In this document: in pieces, positions 34,839 to 46,059 of the stretch | How the letters are laid out: every line of letters begins with the position of its first letter | How positions within the stretch are numbered: position 1 is the first letter of the stretch | From: Manihot esculenta | Lineage: Eukaryota > Streptophyta > Magnoliopsida > Malpighiales > Euphorbiaceae | Direction of reading: 5' to 3' | DNA: 64,000 nt | Assembly: GCF_001659605.2 (NCBI RefSeq) | Contig: NC_035167.2 | Location: 6,015,734 to 6,079,733 of the forward strand | Position numbers and translations under genes: made by a program | The notes under the pieces: model-generated | What the model saw: only the letters and a program-made list of their open reading frames with translations | Database searches by the model: none | What the model was told of the DNA's origin: nothing

Positions 34839-35925
34839 CTGTGCAGTGGGCAAAAGGTTTTGATTTCCTCAGTCCATTGGAATTATGGTTGCAACAGGTT
34901 CACCTTGAAAAAACATTATCTAAAATTCGAACCCAATTTGTTGTAAATGGGTAGGTAACCCGCCATATGGATTAGGTGTGCAAGAACTTCTCACATGTAA
35001 AGGCCATATACCTTCAACTATCAAGCTTTTTGCCAATAGAAAAAGGTCCAAAGATGAAATCTTAGTAAATATCTTAGTTACAACAAATTGATATTGTTGG
35101 GTGACCAATCTACCCATTGAACATTGATCACTGAACAATAAAGTAACAGTACCTCAAACTTCACTACTGTCGTGAAGCATTTTTACACAGCAGCACACAG
35201 TAAGTTTTTTATTTTCTAACTAAAAATTTATTTTCACATTGAGAGTATGATACAACAGCTACAGGAAAGGCAAAAAGATATGCATAGGGAGGCTGCGTAA
35301 ATGAGGAACAAGAGGAAGAGGAAAACACAGAAACAGAGCCAAGTACATATGCTAAGTCTTTTTATATTTCTAATTAAAAATTCATTTGCACATTTAGAAG
35401 ATGATGCAATAGCTACAGGAAAGGCAAAAAAGGGTGCATAAGGAGACTGTGCTAAATGAGGAACAAGAAGAAGAAGCAGAGGAACCACACAGAAACAGAG
35501 CTAAATTGCAGCATTATTATAGTAATAATAATGATCAAAATCCAACCCTTTTTTGTGCCTAAGTAAATGAAGAGTTGAACCAACTTTCTAGGGGATGGAC
35601 AAAATGTAAAACATAGTTGACCTGGACAATTACCAACCATCAAATGGAACTCATCCAAAAGTTTGAGCTAGATATACCATACAGCTACCAGAAAAATCAT
35701 TAAATACTTAACACAAATAACAGAAGCCTTACAAAGCCTTACAAGAAGAAAGCCTAAACCTCTTTTCCTATGATTTTGTTCAGACATAAGGCGTAAACAA
35801 TTGCCTTTTTTTCTTTTTTAAATTTCAAAAAACAAAAGTGATTTTTTTATTAACTTCTTAATTATAATCATTTTTAAACATTAATTTTTATTAAATATTA
35901 AAAAATATTTAAATATGAAACAGCA
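34839..35925. other. Upstream region of the NOPCHAP1-like gene, unassigned
   Basis: It should contain the missing 5' exon(s), which I could not place. A minus-strand open frame at 34920-35138 looks fortuitous or repeat-derived. A duplicated, coding-like segment lies at 35204-35505. Confidence 0.35.
35204..35505 (+). repeat. Tandemly duplicated coding-like segment
   Basis: Two units (about 35204-35342 and 35358-35505). Unit 2 can be read as LQERQKRVHKETVLNEEQEE and on to AEEPHRNR; unit 1 gives LQERQKDMHREAA before a frame break. The Glu/Gln-rich helix-like sequence suggests a decayed exon or transposon piece, of unknown origin. Confidence 0.45.
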
Positions 35926-36351
35926 TTCGGTCGGATCGGTTCAAAATCGAACCGAATCGAATAAACTAAAAATTAAAATTTTAATATTTATAAAAATCGA
36001 ATCGAATCGATTTTGATCAGAAACCGAACCGAACCGATCTGATTCAGTTCGATTCGATTCGATTTGATCAGTTTTAATTTTTAATAAATTTTTTATTTTT
36101 TATACTTTATTTTTAATATTTTAAAATTTAATTAAAATATTTTAATTTTAATATAATTTAATTTCTATATATTATTAAAAATAACATATTATTATCACTA
36201 ATCGGTTCGATTCGATTCAATTTTTTGATTTTTTTTATTAAAATCAAACCGAATCGAAATAATTGAAATTTTTAAAATTAAAAATCGAATTAAATTGAAT
36301 TTTAAAATTAATTTGATTTCACCATTTTTTTATTTTAATTGAATAGTGTGC
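35926..36351. mobile_element. MITE of the TCGAATCGA family (copy C)
   Basis: The least decayed copy. It begins CATTCGGTCGGATCGGTTC and carries TCGAATCGAATCGATTTTGA on the left and inverse GGTTCGATTCGATTCAA near 36202. The core is the same as in copies A and B. It ends with TTGAATAGTG. Confidence 0.7.
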
Positions 36352-37473
36352 GACTGTGAAACAGAATAGTAAATTTTAAATTTTAAATTTTAGATAAACA
36401 CTTAAAATTTTCTTTTACCCAAATAATATTTCTAAATTTTAATAATAAATTAAATATATTCTTAAGACATATAAGTTCTCTAAATTTACAAAAACTAAAT
36501 AAATTTTTAAATTTTTAAAGATTAATTTATACAAATATTTCCGAGTTTTGACAAAATTTATAAAATAATTTTCATTAAATTTTTATTAACAACTTAATCT
36601 ATTAATTTAATTTCTATTTAATAAAATAATTCTTAAATTAATAAAAGGTACAATGAGTTGACATGACTAAAGATTTTATATTTTTAATGAGATAATATTT
36701 TTTTAATTAAAATTATTTTTATTTATTATTTTAATAATAAAAGATTGAGATATTACTATTTTAATTTTTAAAAATCAGTAAATTTATAGATTTTATCTAT
36801 TATTTATTTTATTTATTAACATTATAAATAATTTTAATTTTTAAAATATAAAAAATTATTATCCTATAAGTATAAAATTTGTTATACTTATAAAAATTAA
36901 TTTACACCGACTCCATGTTATATAAAAATTAATTTTTAATTTTAATTAAGTATAAAAATTTTTATAATTATAAAAATCAATTTAGACAGACTTCTGAATA
37001 TAAAATTAATTTTTAATTAAGTATAAATTAATTTTTAATAGTATTAAGAAAAATAAAATTTAGAATTATATTTGAAATTTTTTAATAATATTAAAAAAAA
37101 TAAAACAGAGAGAAAAATAGAATAAAAAACTTTTGAAAGAAATACCCATTAAATAATTGAGACGTATAGATTAAGATTTTTTAAAATGTAAAAAATATTT
37201 TAATATATTTTTTAACATAAATAAATTAATTAATTAATTTCTCGTAATTTTCACTTTCTTATACAATGGAGTGATAGCAAGCATCCCAAATTACTATACA
37301 ACCTATGCTTGTTTCCTGTGAAAAGCAAATCACATGATGCAAAATTTTCCTGGAAACTAAAAATTTTATTAACATAGCTTGAAAATTGTTCCAATAATTA
37401 TTATACAACCAATCAATCCATTAACCCAGAATTAAAATTCAGAAAAAAAAATAAAAAAAAATATTTTTGAAAA
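36352..37473. other. AT-rich spacer, 3' of XTH
   Basis: No gene. Short diverged direct repeats near 36890-37035 (AAAATTAATTTTTAATT, TTTACACCGACTCC / TTTAGACAGACTTC). The 200 bp next to 37474 probably contain the XTH 3' untranslated region. Confidence 0.5.
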
Positions 37474-38682
37474 TCAATATTTAGGGAGGAGACACTCTTT
37501 AGGAAGATTGTTTTGGAATCTCTTATTATCTTGGCAATAGTCATAAATCATATGGTGCAGCCTCACCCACTTGAACCATCTTCTCTGTGTTGATGTAAGA
37601 GTTGAGTATCTGTCTTTATTCCACCAATTTGTGGAGCTTTCAGCTCTGCAAAACCTAGGATTTCCATTCCAAACACAAGCATCAATGTTGTAATTTCTGA
37701 ATGAAGCTATGAAGGGACCTTTTGACCAATCAACCTTGTCTTTTCCACCTCTTGTTGCCCAGCTGTCACCATTCCATAGGCTGATTTTTATCCCCATTGG
37801 CTGCCACCTAGGATATGCTACTCCTTTGTCTGCATGGTTTCTGTATACTCTTATTGGAATCCAGTCCACCATAAACCTGTTGGAAAATCAATTTATATTG
37901 TCTTTATCTTATAATTAGAGAAATTTTATGATTATATTAAATTATAAATTTTGAATTAATAATTTTAAAATTAGTTTTCTTGAAAAAGAAACAAAGAATT
38001 ACTTAATTAGAAAATAATGCTTACACAATCTGGTGAAGGTTCCACAAGACAGAATAAGTATGGAAGTCTTTAGTAGGATCAAACCAAAGATAAATTCTTT
38101 CTTCACGATCATCAAACCCATCAGCAAACACATTTGTCTGAAGAATATATGGCTGCCCACTCACATTCCCAAGAAACTCAAAATCTATCTCATCTCGATT
38201 TGGTTGATCTGATGTCAACTGCAATTATTTAATTTATTAATTCATAAAAAAAAATCAAATTTTAACCCATAAATAAATAATCCCAAAAAAAAAAAAAAAT
38301 TCTACTCACATAAAATGCCACAACTGTTCCTGCTGAATGTCCTGTAACTAGTTTGATTTGCATATCAATCCGACCGAACAAGAACATCTGGTTCGATGCA
38401 AATCCGGATCCTATAGACGAGATTAATTCTTACAGATATAGCAGAAAAGAAAATAAAATTATATCGGTCGCAAATTTAATAATTTTTATACATACCAGAT
38501 TCTTGGTCAAGTTTCAAGCTTCTTGTCCTACCATCAGCAGAAGTGTTGACATGGCTAGGAGACCATGTTACAAAGAAATCTTGATTGAAATTTCCAGTGG
38601 AAACAACGGAAGAGAATGAAATTTGTAATAAATTGGCTAAAATAATTTCAATTAAGAGTATGAATTTGAAAATGTTTGACAT
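37474..38682 (-). CDS. XTH: Xyloglucan endotransglucosylase/hydrolase (GH16), four exons
   Basis: Exons on the minus strand are 38682-38496, 38410-38310, 38218-38025 and 37876-37474, all with GT-AG introns. Together they encode 294 residues, the usual XTH length. Residues 1-25 form a signal peptide. Exon 2 gives [22 protein letters not shown]. Exon 3 carries the active site [10 protein letters not shown] (nucleophile Glu, assisting Asp, acid/base Glu), immediately followed by an N-glycosylation site NVSG. Exon 4 begins [13 protein letters not shown] and ends in the XET C-terminal domain ([17 protein letters not shown]...PKECLLPKY) with its paired Cys. XTH enzymes cut and rejoin xyloglucan in the cell wall during expansion. 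This appears intact, unlike the fragment at 54272. Confidence 0.94.
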
Positions 38683-38734
38683 GATTTTTGGTGAATTTTG
38701 GCTTGATGGGGTGACAAGGAAATGGCTGATATGC

Positions 38735-38742
38735 TATATATA
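38735..38742 (-). promoter_or_regulatory. TATA box of XTH
   Basis: TATATATA on the minus strand, 53 bp before the start codon. The duplicate promoter keeps it at 54837-54844. Confidence 0.65.
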
Positions 38743-38876
38743 CGCATTGCATGAGATGATTTTCTCAAGAAAGAATATCTTTAGAGAGAAGCAAAGGAAT
38801 ATCAAGCTGTTAGCATATATTATACATATATATTAATTAATTATGGTTTCACTGAACACTCATAAATTTAATCTAA

Positions 38877-38958
38877 TTTAATCTAGTGATAAGTGTATCT
38901 AAGTAAATTTGAGAAGTCTCAGATTCTACTCCTCTAATCTCTATTTTAAAAAAAAAAA
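38877..38958 (+). mobile_element. tRNA-derived SINE (duplication copy 1)
   Basis: TAGTGATAAGTGTATCTAAG (A-box region), AGATTCTACTCC (B-box region) and an A-run. Direct repeats AATTATGGTTTCACT (from about 38840) and AATTACGTTTTCACT (from about 38959) flank it. The orthologous copy at 54963 shows that it was inserted before the segmental duplication. Confidence 0.7.
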
Positions 38959-39038
38959 ATTACGTTTTCACTCAATTATTTTTTTAAAAATGACTTATTT
39001 TTTTATAATTATTTTTCTAAATCATAATTAATTAGAGA

Positions 39039-39215
39039 ATGTTTGATGATCATAAAAGTCTTGTAAGCCAAGCTATGAATATGTGTGTGATGCAGGCTTT
39101 CTCAATGAGAGAACTTTTTGGTGTGGCAATTGCAGAAAGTTTAAGAAAGTTGGAAACAGACTTAAGATCAGTTGGCTACTTTGTTTTCTTTATTGTGCAT
39201 TTCTTTTTAGCATGA
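39039..39215 (+). other. Small open reading frame, 58 codons
   Basis: ATG at 39039 to TGA at 39213-39215, beginning MFDDHKSLVSQAMNMCVMQA. It continues with SMRELFGVAIAESLRKLETD, then LRSVGYFVFFIVHFFLA, a helix-like stretch and a hydrophobic end. It matches no family I know. The first 47 codons are retained in copy 2 (from 55138) with two conservative changes, after which the hAT insertion cuts it. It could be a relic exon. Confidence 0.25.
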
Positions 39216-39672
39216 CTTGTTGTTTCAATCTTCTCTTTGTATTCTTTCAAATATTGCATTTTATTCTTTTCCTCCTCCTTTAGGATTATTAGGTTGGAAA
39301 ATTCTTGCATCTACTCATTTATTTATTCTCCATAATTTAAGAAAAAAATTAAAATATTTATTATACACCCATCTAATAGAATTTTATTATTTTAAATTTA
39401 AATGCGAGAGTTATCACAATTTTAATTAAAAAATTATTATTTAATTTTTGTGCTATAACGAAAACTCATTAATTAGTTTTTTGATTTTAAATAATACAAT
39501 AAAATGATATTACAAATTTTAAAAAATTTATTAATTAATACTTTCATTATTTTAGCTGTTAAGTATTTAAAAAATTATAATATTTTCAATACGGATAATT
39601 TTAAAAAATTTCATGATTTTTTAATGTATTTTTTAGAATTGAGAGTTTAATTATTATAATTTAATTTATAAG

Positions 39673-39703
<31 letters not shown>

Positions 39704-39999
39704 TCACTAAGACAAGAGTGGAGTATCTTTGACACTAATCCTTGAAAAGTAAAGAATCATTTTGAGGATAAGACTTATTAAGATTAATTAGTGGATGCTT
39801 AATCAAGTAAAAAGTGGAAAAGCTATAATATTATAATTACTGTGTAAGTAAGCCTTTTTTTATTTTCTTAATTTGATGCAAACATGTAATTTTAGAGCAA
39901 TTAAAGATTTAATTAATAGAAAAAGAATGCAAACAATTAGAAAATTATAATTTTTTTTATAATATTTGTATATATATAATTAAAAATATTGATGGAATT

Positions 40000-40356
40000 A
40001 AAAATTCAGTTTGATTTTTATTTTTAAAAATTTTGATATTTTAATTTGATTTTAATAAAAAAAATTAATATTACATCGAATTAATTAATGATAATAGTAT
40101 ATTATTTTTTATAATATAGGGATTAAATTATATTTAAAATTAAGATATTTTAATTAAATTTTAAAATATTAAAAATAAATAAAGTGTAGAAAATAAAAAA
40201 ATTTATTAAAAAATTAAACCGATCAAATCGAATCAAATCGATTTGATTCAAATCAATTTTTGTTCAAAATCAATTTAATTTGATTTTTTATATATTAAAA
40301 TTTAATTTTTAATTTATTTAATATGGTTCAATTTTAAATCGAATCAATCGAATATC
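40000..40356. mobile_element. MITE of the TCGAATCGA family (copy D, inverted)
   Basis: Inverse orientation to copies A-C, as judged from ATCAAATCGAATCAAATCGA and the AAAATATTAAAAATAAATAAAGTG core. Its left tip is missing compared with the duplicate at 57093-57468, which still shows TATTCGGTTTAAA. Confidence 0.6.
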
Positions 40357-41592
40357 CACACTAGATTCATCTTTGATGATTAGAGTTTTCAAGTTCTAAA
40401 TTGGGTTAGTTAGAGTTAATTATATTTAAAAATAAAATTATTATATAAAATACATATTTTTTATTATTATCATTATACGAATTTCATCAATATCAAGGGT
40501 TTTTAAAACTATGTTATAGGAATTTTTTTTTATTAACATAAATAAAAATATATTTGTTGCACATGAGGGATCAATTTATCCACCATATTGTTTAGAAAGG
40601 CTTATTTAATGTGAAAAATTAAAATTTTATATTTAAAGACGATTAAAATCAAAATTTTTAATTTTAGATTAAAATTTTAATTTTTAAATTTATTATAATA
40701 TAGTAATTTTTAAGATAATTCATTCAATTGAATATAAAATTTAAAAATTTATGTTTAATTACGATTATAATTAAAATTTTTAATATTATATTAATTTTTT
40801 TATAATTATTAATCCTTAAAATAATTGTTATTATATTTAAATATAGTGCACATGTCATGTTATTTATTTTTTTAAAAATATTAATTAAACGTAAAATTTA
40901 GACTTTGTATATATATTCATCCCTCTTAATTTAAACATTTATGTTGCTAATTGATAATTTCTATAAAAATATTAATATGCTAATTAATAAAGAGATTAAC
41001 ATTATAATCAATGGTTATTTTCTATTAAGGATCCGTTTATTTATAAAAAATAATTTATATTTAGAAAATATTTTTTATAAAAAATATTTTTCAACTAAAT
41101 AACTTATTTTCTTAAATAATTTTAATTTAAAAAATAAAATTTATTAATAAATGTATATATTAAGATTTTAATAAAAATTTCAAAATATGAAAAATAATTT
41201 TATTTTTTTAAAAGTAAAATGCCTTATTTAAAATGACTTAAAGAAAATAATTTTTCTTAAAATGAAATTTAAGAACAGAAAGTGTGATTTCAAATTACGA
41301 AAGCATTATGAACACAATTTGAAAATAAGGATTATAAAAACACATATGAATTAAAAAAAAAAAAAAAACTAGAATACTATATTGAAGGGTGAATCTCTAA
41401 GTGTTTTAAAATTACGCATCGTTGATAATTTTAGTAAAGATTTTAAAAGTAAATACCGAGTCATACGAAAAATAAATAAGTAAGATTTTCTCCCTAGTTT
41501 AGCTCATTGAGCCTCCTCAAATCAAAGCTCATGAGCTTATTATCCTAGGTCGGAACAAGTTGATAGGATCCAATCTTAACATCAAGAGAAAT
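40357..41592. other. AT-rich spacer
   Basis: No gene; collinear with 57469-58636. About 70 bp at 41503-41572, just upstream of the peptide gene's TATA box, are absent from copy 2. Confidence 0.5.
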
Positions 41593-41600
41593 ATAAAAGA
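41593..41600 (+). promoter_or_regulatory. TATA box of the ASAP-peptide gene
   Basis: TATAAAAG, 85 bp before the start codon, conserved in the duplicate at 58637-58644. Confidence 0.7.
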
Positions 41601-41677
41601 TTCAGAACTCTGTATGTTTATTCATACAGATAAAACAAAAGGAAAAAAAAAGTAAAATCCATAGTTGAGTTTACAAG

Positions 41678-41896
41678 ATGAAGAAATTTGGGCTTCTCAT
41701 CTGTTGTATTTCACTGTTGATTATATTTTCTTTATTTTCTGTTTCAAATGCTCAAGAGAAAGAGAAAGAAGCTGAGGCCTCTGCTCCTGGCGGAGAGGCG
41801 TCTGCTCCCGGTCCCGGTGGAGAAGCCTCTGCTCCCAGCGGTAAAGAAGCCTCTGCTCCCGGCGGTAAAGAAGCTGAGAAAAAAAAGAAAAAGTAG
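41678..41896 (+). CDS. Small secreted ASAP-repeat peptide (copy 1)
   Basis: 72 residues. The signal peptide MKKFGLLICCISLLIIFSLF ends near VSNAQ. An acidic-basic stretch EKEKEAE is followed by four EASAP units (EASAPGG, EASAPGPGG, EASAPSGK, EASAPGGK) and a Lys tail EKKKKK. The repeated Ala-Pro and Ser-Ala-Pro dipeptides are the kind hydroxylated and O-glycosylated in arabinogalactan proteins, so a small AGP-like cell-wall peptide is plausible. No GPI signal is present because the C terminus is charged. A TATA box and the preserved frame in the duplicate support it as a real gene. Function unknown. Confidence 0.7.
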   Translation: MKKFGLLICCISLLIIFSLFSVSNAQEKEKEAEASAPGGEASAPGPGGEASAPSGKEASAPGGKEAEKKKKK

Positions 41897-42855
41897 ATAT
41901 TTTCAAGATTTTTGCATGCAATCATTGTATGCGGCGAGAAATAAGTTAAAAGAAAGATTTAATTAGTAGATTTTCAAATAAGTAAAGTTTTGATATTTAC
42001 AATATTTTTATATGTAACTGTTTCAGTGAAAATTAAGTTAATAAGAAAGTTAATTGTTGGACTTTCAAATAAATAAAAGAATCTGAATCTCTATCTTAAA
42101 AGAATCTTGAAACAAGTTACACCTTTATAAAACTTATTTTTACAATGCTCATCAAATTTTTTTTTAGAATTAAACATATTTATATTATGATTTTTTTATT
42201 AAAAATTACAATTAAAAATTTTTCAGGATATATAAAATTAGTAAAATAAGGAATATTTAGTATAACAAATTTAAGGTCTTAATTTATCTTCATATAATAA
42301 AATTAAAAAATAATAATATAAATTAAAATTATTTATACATTAAAATTATTAATAATTATGGGCCTAGCACCGGCAATTCCCTAGTTTTATAGAACAGGGC
42401 GAAGGCAATCGATACTTCCTCTGAAACCCAGTCCATTACGACTTCGTTTTGAAGTCCTTTCTCTTTTTGTGGAGTTTTGTTTGTGGACTTTTATAATTAT
42501 TATTTTATTTTACTTTAGTTTTAATTTTTAAAAAATTAATCTACTCTCCTTACATCAGATATTATTCTGTTTGCATTGAATTGATTTCTTGCTAATAAAT
42601 TGATTTTATATTATTTATAAAATTAAACTTTCAATCTCATTTAAAGAAAAAGATGATAGATTACTCGTTCCAATATCCATATAATAAATTTTATTAATAA
42701 AACAAAATAAATACTATTCTTGAATTTGGTTTCTACAATTTGCGGTCTGGAGCTCCTCACCACTTCATTTTCTTATCCCAAATGTCTCATCTCAAACAAG
42801 TAATTTTCTTACCAATAGCTGATAGGCTTCCATTCATTTTAGGGGAATATTCAAG
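41897..42855. other. Spacer upstream of SDR
   Basis: AT-rich except 42360-42490, a mixed-composition block (GGGCCTAGCACCGGCAATTC) conserved in copy 2 at about 59403-59540. It may be promoter or untranslated sequence of the SDR gene. No frame is supported. Confidence 0.4.
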
Positions 42856-43793
42856 ATGAGCAAAGCATGTTCTGCTGCAATCTCAATTGCCAAGAGGTAA
42901 TAATTAACCATAAAAATAAATCATTAACTTAGATCGGTTGATGGAAGATCAAAATTTAGAAAGGCTAATTTGTTTTTGTGTCTAGCAGGCTTGAAGGGAA
43001 GGTGGGTCTGATAACTGGTGGAGCTAGCGGAATTGGTGCGGCCACTGCGAGGCTGTTTCTCAAACATGGAGCCAAGGTCATTGTTGCAGATGTTCAAGAT
43101 GATCTTGGTCACTCTCTTTGCCAAGAACTGGGCTCAGAAGAAATTATCACTTATGCCCATTGCGATGTAACTCGTGATTCTCAAGTCCAAAACGCTGTAG
43201 ATTTAGCCGTCTCCAAGTATGGAAAACTTGATATTATGTATAGTAATGCTGGACTTCCAGCCAATATGGATGGAATCCTAAGCTCAGACAACGAAGAATT
43301 CAAAAGGGTGCTCGATGTCAATGTGTTTGGTGGTTTCTTGGCAGCCAAACACGCTGCTAGAGTCATGATTCCTGCCAAGAAAGGCTCTATTATCTTCACT
43401 GCAAGTAATCTTTCAGTGACTTGCTTTCAGTGTGCGCATGCATACATTGCTTCAAAGCATGCTGTGGTTGGTTTGGCTAAGAATCTTTGTGTGGAATTGG
43501 GCCAATATGGGATCAGAGTTAACTGTGTCTCGCCATATGCAGTTGTAACCCCATTGCTAAAGAGTGGTTTAGGGTTAATGGGGATGGAGAATGAGAAGAT
43601 TCAGGAAGCGGTTTCGGCTGCCGGGAACTTGAAGCAGGCTGTGTTGAAAGCAGAAGATATAGCAGAAGCTGCTTTGTATTTGGGAAGTGATGAGTCTAAG
43701 TATGTGAGTGGACTGAATCTGGTGGTTGATGGAGGCTATAATCTCACCAATCCCTCCATTGAAATGGCAATCAAAAGATTACATTCTTCTTAG
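42856..43793 (+). CDS. Short-chain dehydrogenase/reductase, SDR110C-like (copy 1)
   Basis: Exon 1 is 42856-42896 (MSKACSAAISIAKR) and exon 2 is 42989-43793, with a 92-bp GT-AG intron, giving 281 residues. The true ATG is in exon 1; the exon 2 frame alone starts only at a GTG. The Rossmann motif TGGASGIG and Asp in VIVADVQDD favour NAD(H). NAG occurs in YSNAGLP. The catalytic Ser (FTASN), Tyr and Lys (YIASK) are present. The family includes secoisolariciresinol dehydrogenase, xanthoxin dehydrogenase (ABA2) and terpenoid alcohol dehydrogenases; the substrate cannot be told from sequence. It differs from copy 2 at about three residues (Lys/Asn at the exon 1 end, Gln/His in SQVxNAV and Met/Thr in GLxGMEN). 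Confidence 0.93.
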
Positions 43794-44360
43794 GCAGTGA
43801 TGTGTAATCAGGAGTATCCCTCCATTGATGGAAGTTATGGTATTGGGTTGATGGTGGTGTTTAATTATGGTGTCTTGTCTTTATTGCTGTATGCATGTCT
43901 CTCATGGTTTCTACTTTCTAAGCATGTTCTGTTCGTTTTTGTTGTTTATGGCTGGCTTTGATCAGTTTCGTCTTTATGCTTTCTTGTTTGATTGTGTCAG
44001 ATCTTCTTGTTTGATTGGGATATAGATTGTCCCTGTACTTCTTGCTTGTTGTTTATGTCTGGTTTTCTTCAATTTCACCCATGTGCTTTCTTGTTTGATT
44101 GTCCCGTATCTTTTCGGAGTTTTTCACTTGCCAACAATTCTTATCTGCATCATATTTATATAATTTTATATTACAATTTTTCCTTTATTGTGATTGGTTA
44201 AAAACATATATTAATTAGTTAATATTTAAAATTTTAATTTCATTCGTAGGTTAATTAGATTAATTTCCTATTTAATTTTAAATTAATTATCTATCTAATG
44301 TTAGAATTTATATAAGCCTAAAACTCTTCTATTTATATTTAAAAATTAAAAAACTTTATA
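43794..44360. other. SDR 3' flank
   Basis: Probably contains the SDR 3' untranslated region. It holds repeats of TTTCTTGTTTGATTG near 43978-44100. Copy 1 has about 25 bp more of this repeat than copy 2. The open frames here are not credible. Confidence 0.5.
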
Positions 44361-45085
44361 ATTTAGTCTCTAAATATTACTATTATTAACAAGTCAGTTT
44401 TTATATTTTCAGAAATCTATTAAAACGCCATTATCTTTTCTTTTCATCAGCGAAATAGTTCTTCCGTTTATTTTTACCGTTAAAATTATAACAAAAGATC
44501 AAATTACCCTCCCTCTTCTCATTTTCCTCCTCCTCCTTCTCCTTCTCTTTCTTTGATTCTTTTTCTTCTTCTTCTTCGATTTTTCTTTTTCTTTTTCTTC
44601 TTTAAAAAGGAGGCAATTCTTCTTGCGATTCTTCTTCTTCTTCTTCATTATTAACGTCTTCTTCTCCTTCTTCTTTCTCTTCTTTTTTTTTTCTTCTTTT
44701 TCTTTATCTTCTTCTTCTTTTTTGAAAAGGTGGAGAAGGAGAAACTATTTCGTTGATGAAGAGAAACGATAAGGACGTTTTAATAGATCTGAGAAAAGAT
44801 AAAGAAGTTTTAATAGATCTAAAAAAAATAAGGACGTTTTAATAGATTTCTGAAAATGTAGGGACTGACTTATTAATAATGGTAATACTTAGAGACTAAA
44901 TAATAGGTTTTATTTGAGGGTAAAATTGAATTTTAAAAATTTTTTCTTTCATCCCTCATCTATTTTTAATGAAAAAAGAACATAATGACTATTTCATTAA
45001 CGGAGAAAAAAAATAAGAACGTTTTAATATATTTCTGAAAATATAGAGATTGACTTAGTAATAATGGTAATATCCAAATACTAAA
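44361..45085. mobile_element. Foldback element with long inverted repeats, MULE-like
   Basis: The left end ATTTAGTCTCTAAATATTAC is inverse to the right end GGTAATACTTAGAGACTAAAT (ending about 44901). The inverted repeats run about 75 bp and include ATCTATTAAAACG. The core is TC/GA-rich (CTTCTTCTTC on one side, GGTGGAGAAGGAGAAACT on the other). A second, diverged right end follows at about 44990-45085. Long inverted repeats suggest a Mutator-type MITE, but no 9-bp target duplication was found. Also present in copy 2. Confidence 0.6.
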
Positions 45086-46059
45086 TAGTAAATCTACCTA
45101 AAATGCGTAAAAATCAATTAAAAAATGTAATAATCAATATATATTAGGTTATAATTGATGACATGATATAGTTATTACTTAAAATTTATTTTTCTTTCTA
45201 TCTACTGTAAAAGTTACAAATTTTTTTATGACAAAAAGAAAGCAATAATTATTTATGATTTTTTAATTTAATAAAAAAATTATTAATTCTTTTACTATGA
45301 AAAAATTCAAACCTTTCGATTTTAAAAAATATATTATATTCCTGAAATTTTAAAAATTTACTAATTAATTTATCTGTTAATTTTATTCATTAAACACTTT
45401 ATTATTTAATTTTTATGATTTTAAAAAAAATTATTAATTAATTCTTTAAATTTATAAAAAATTTATAAATTAGTTCATTTGTATTAGAAGTATTTTATTT
45501 TTTTAATATTTAATAATTAAAATTAACACAGAAAATAATTGATAAATTTTTAAGATGTTAAGGATATTTTATTATATTTTTTTATAATAGAGAAATTAAT
45601 TAATAAATTTTTACATGATATTTTATTATATTTTTTTTAAATAAAAAAATTAATTAATAAATTTTTACATTTAACATGAAAACTAAAACGTAAATTTAAA
45701 AAAAAAATTAAAGTTTAAAATCGCGATAAGTTTATTATTTATTTAATTGACTTAATTTAATTTAATTTTAAATATTTTATTTTAGAAAAAAAATCTTACC
45801 ACCACCAAAGGATATATATAATCCGATCAATAATATATAAATTTTAATATTTTATAATTTTTAATTAATTGATTGTAGAAAATAGTTATATTTATAATAG
45901 TTGATGTAATTAAGATTTTTTTTTTTTTAAAAAAAAATTAATGCTTACAAGCATTCAAATATATACACTTGATTAATAAAAAAATAAAAAAATGATATAA
46001 CTTAATACTCATCTAAAATAATTTATATATTGATGATTTCTCATTGAACCATGTGAGAT
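45086..46059. other. AT-rich spacer
   Basis: No gene. Several near-identical lines of AAATTTTTA / TTTTATTATATTTTTTT type recur between 45430 and 45670, probably local duplications. Confidence 0.5.

Noticed and set aside
38353..38836. Plus-strand open frames over XTH exons 1 and 2
   Set aside because: Shadows of the minus-strand XTH gene and its promoter; the copy at 54735-54938 is the same shadow in the pseudogene.
41721..41966. Other-frame open readings over the ASAP-peptide gene
   Set aside because: They arise from the repeated GAGGCCTCTGCTCC-type codons; only the frame with the signal peptide makes sense.
43181..43399. Minus-strand 72-codon frame within SDR (also at 60229)
   Set aside because: Antisense shadow of the SDR coding frame with no homology of its own.
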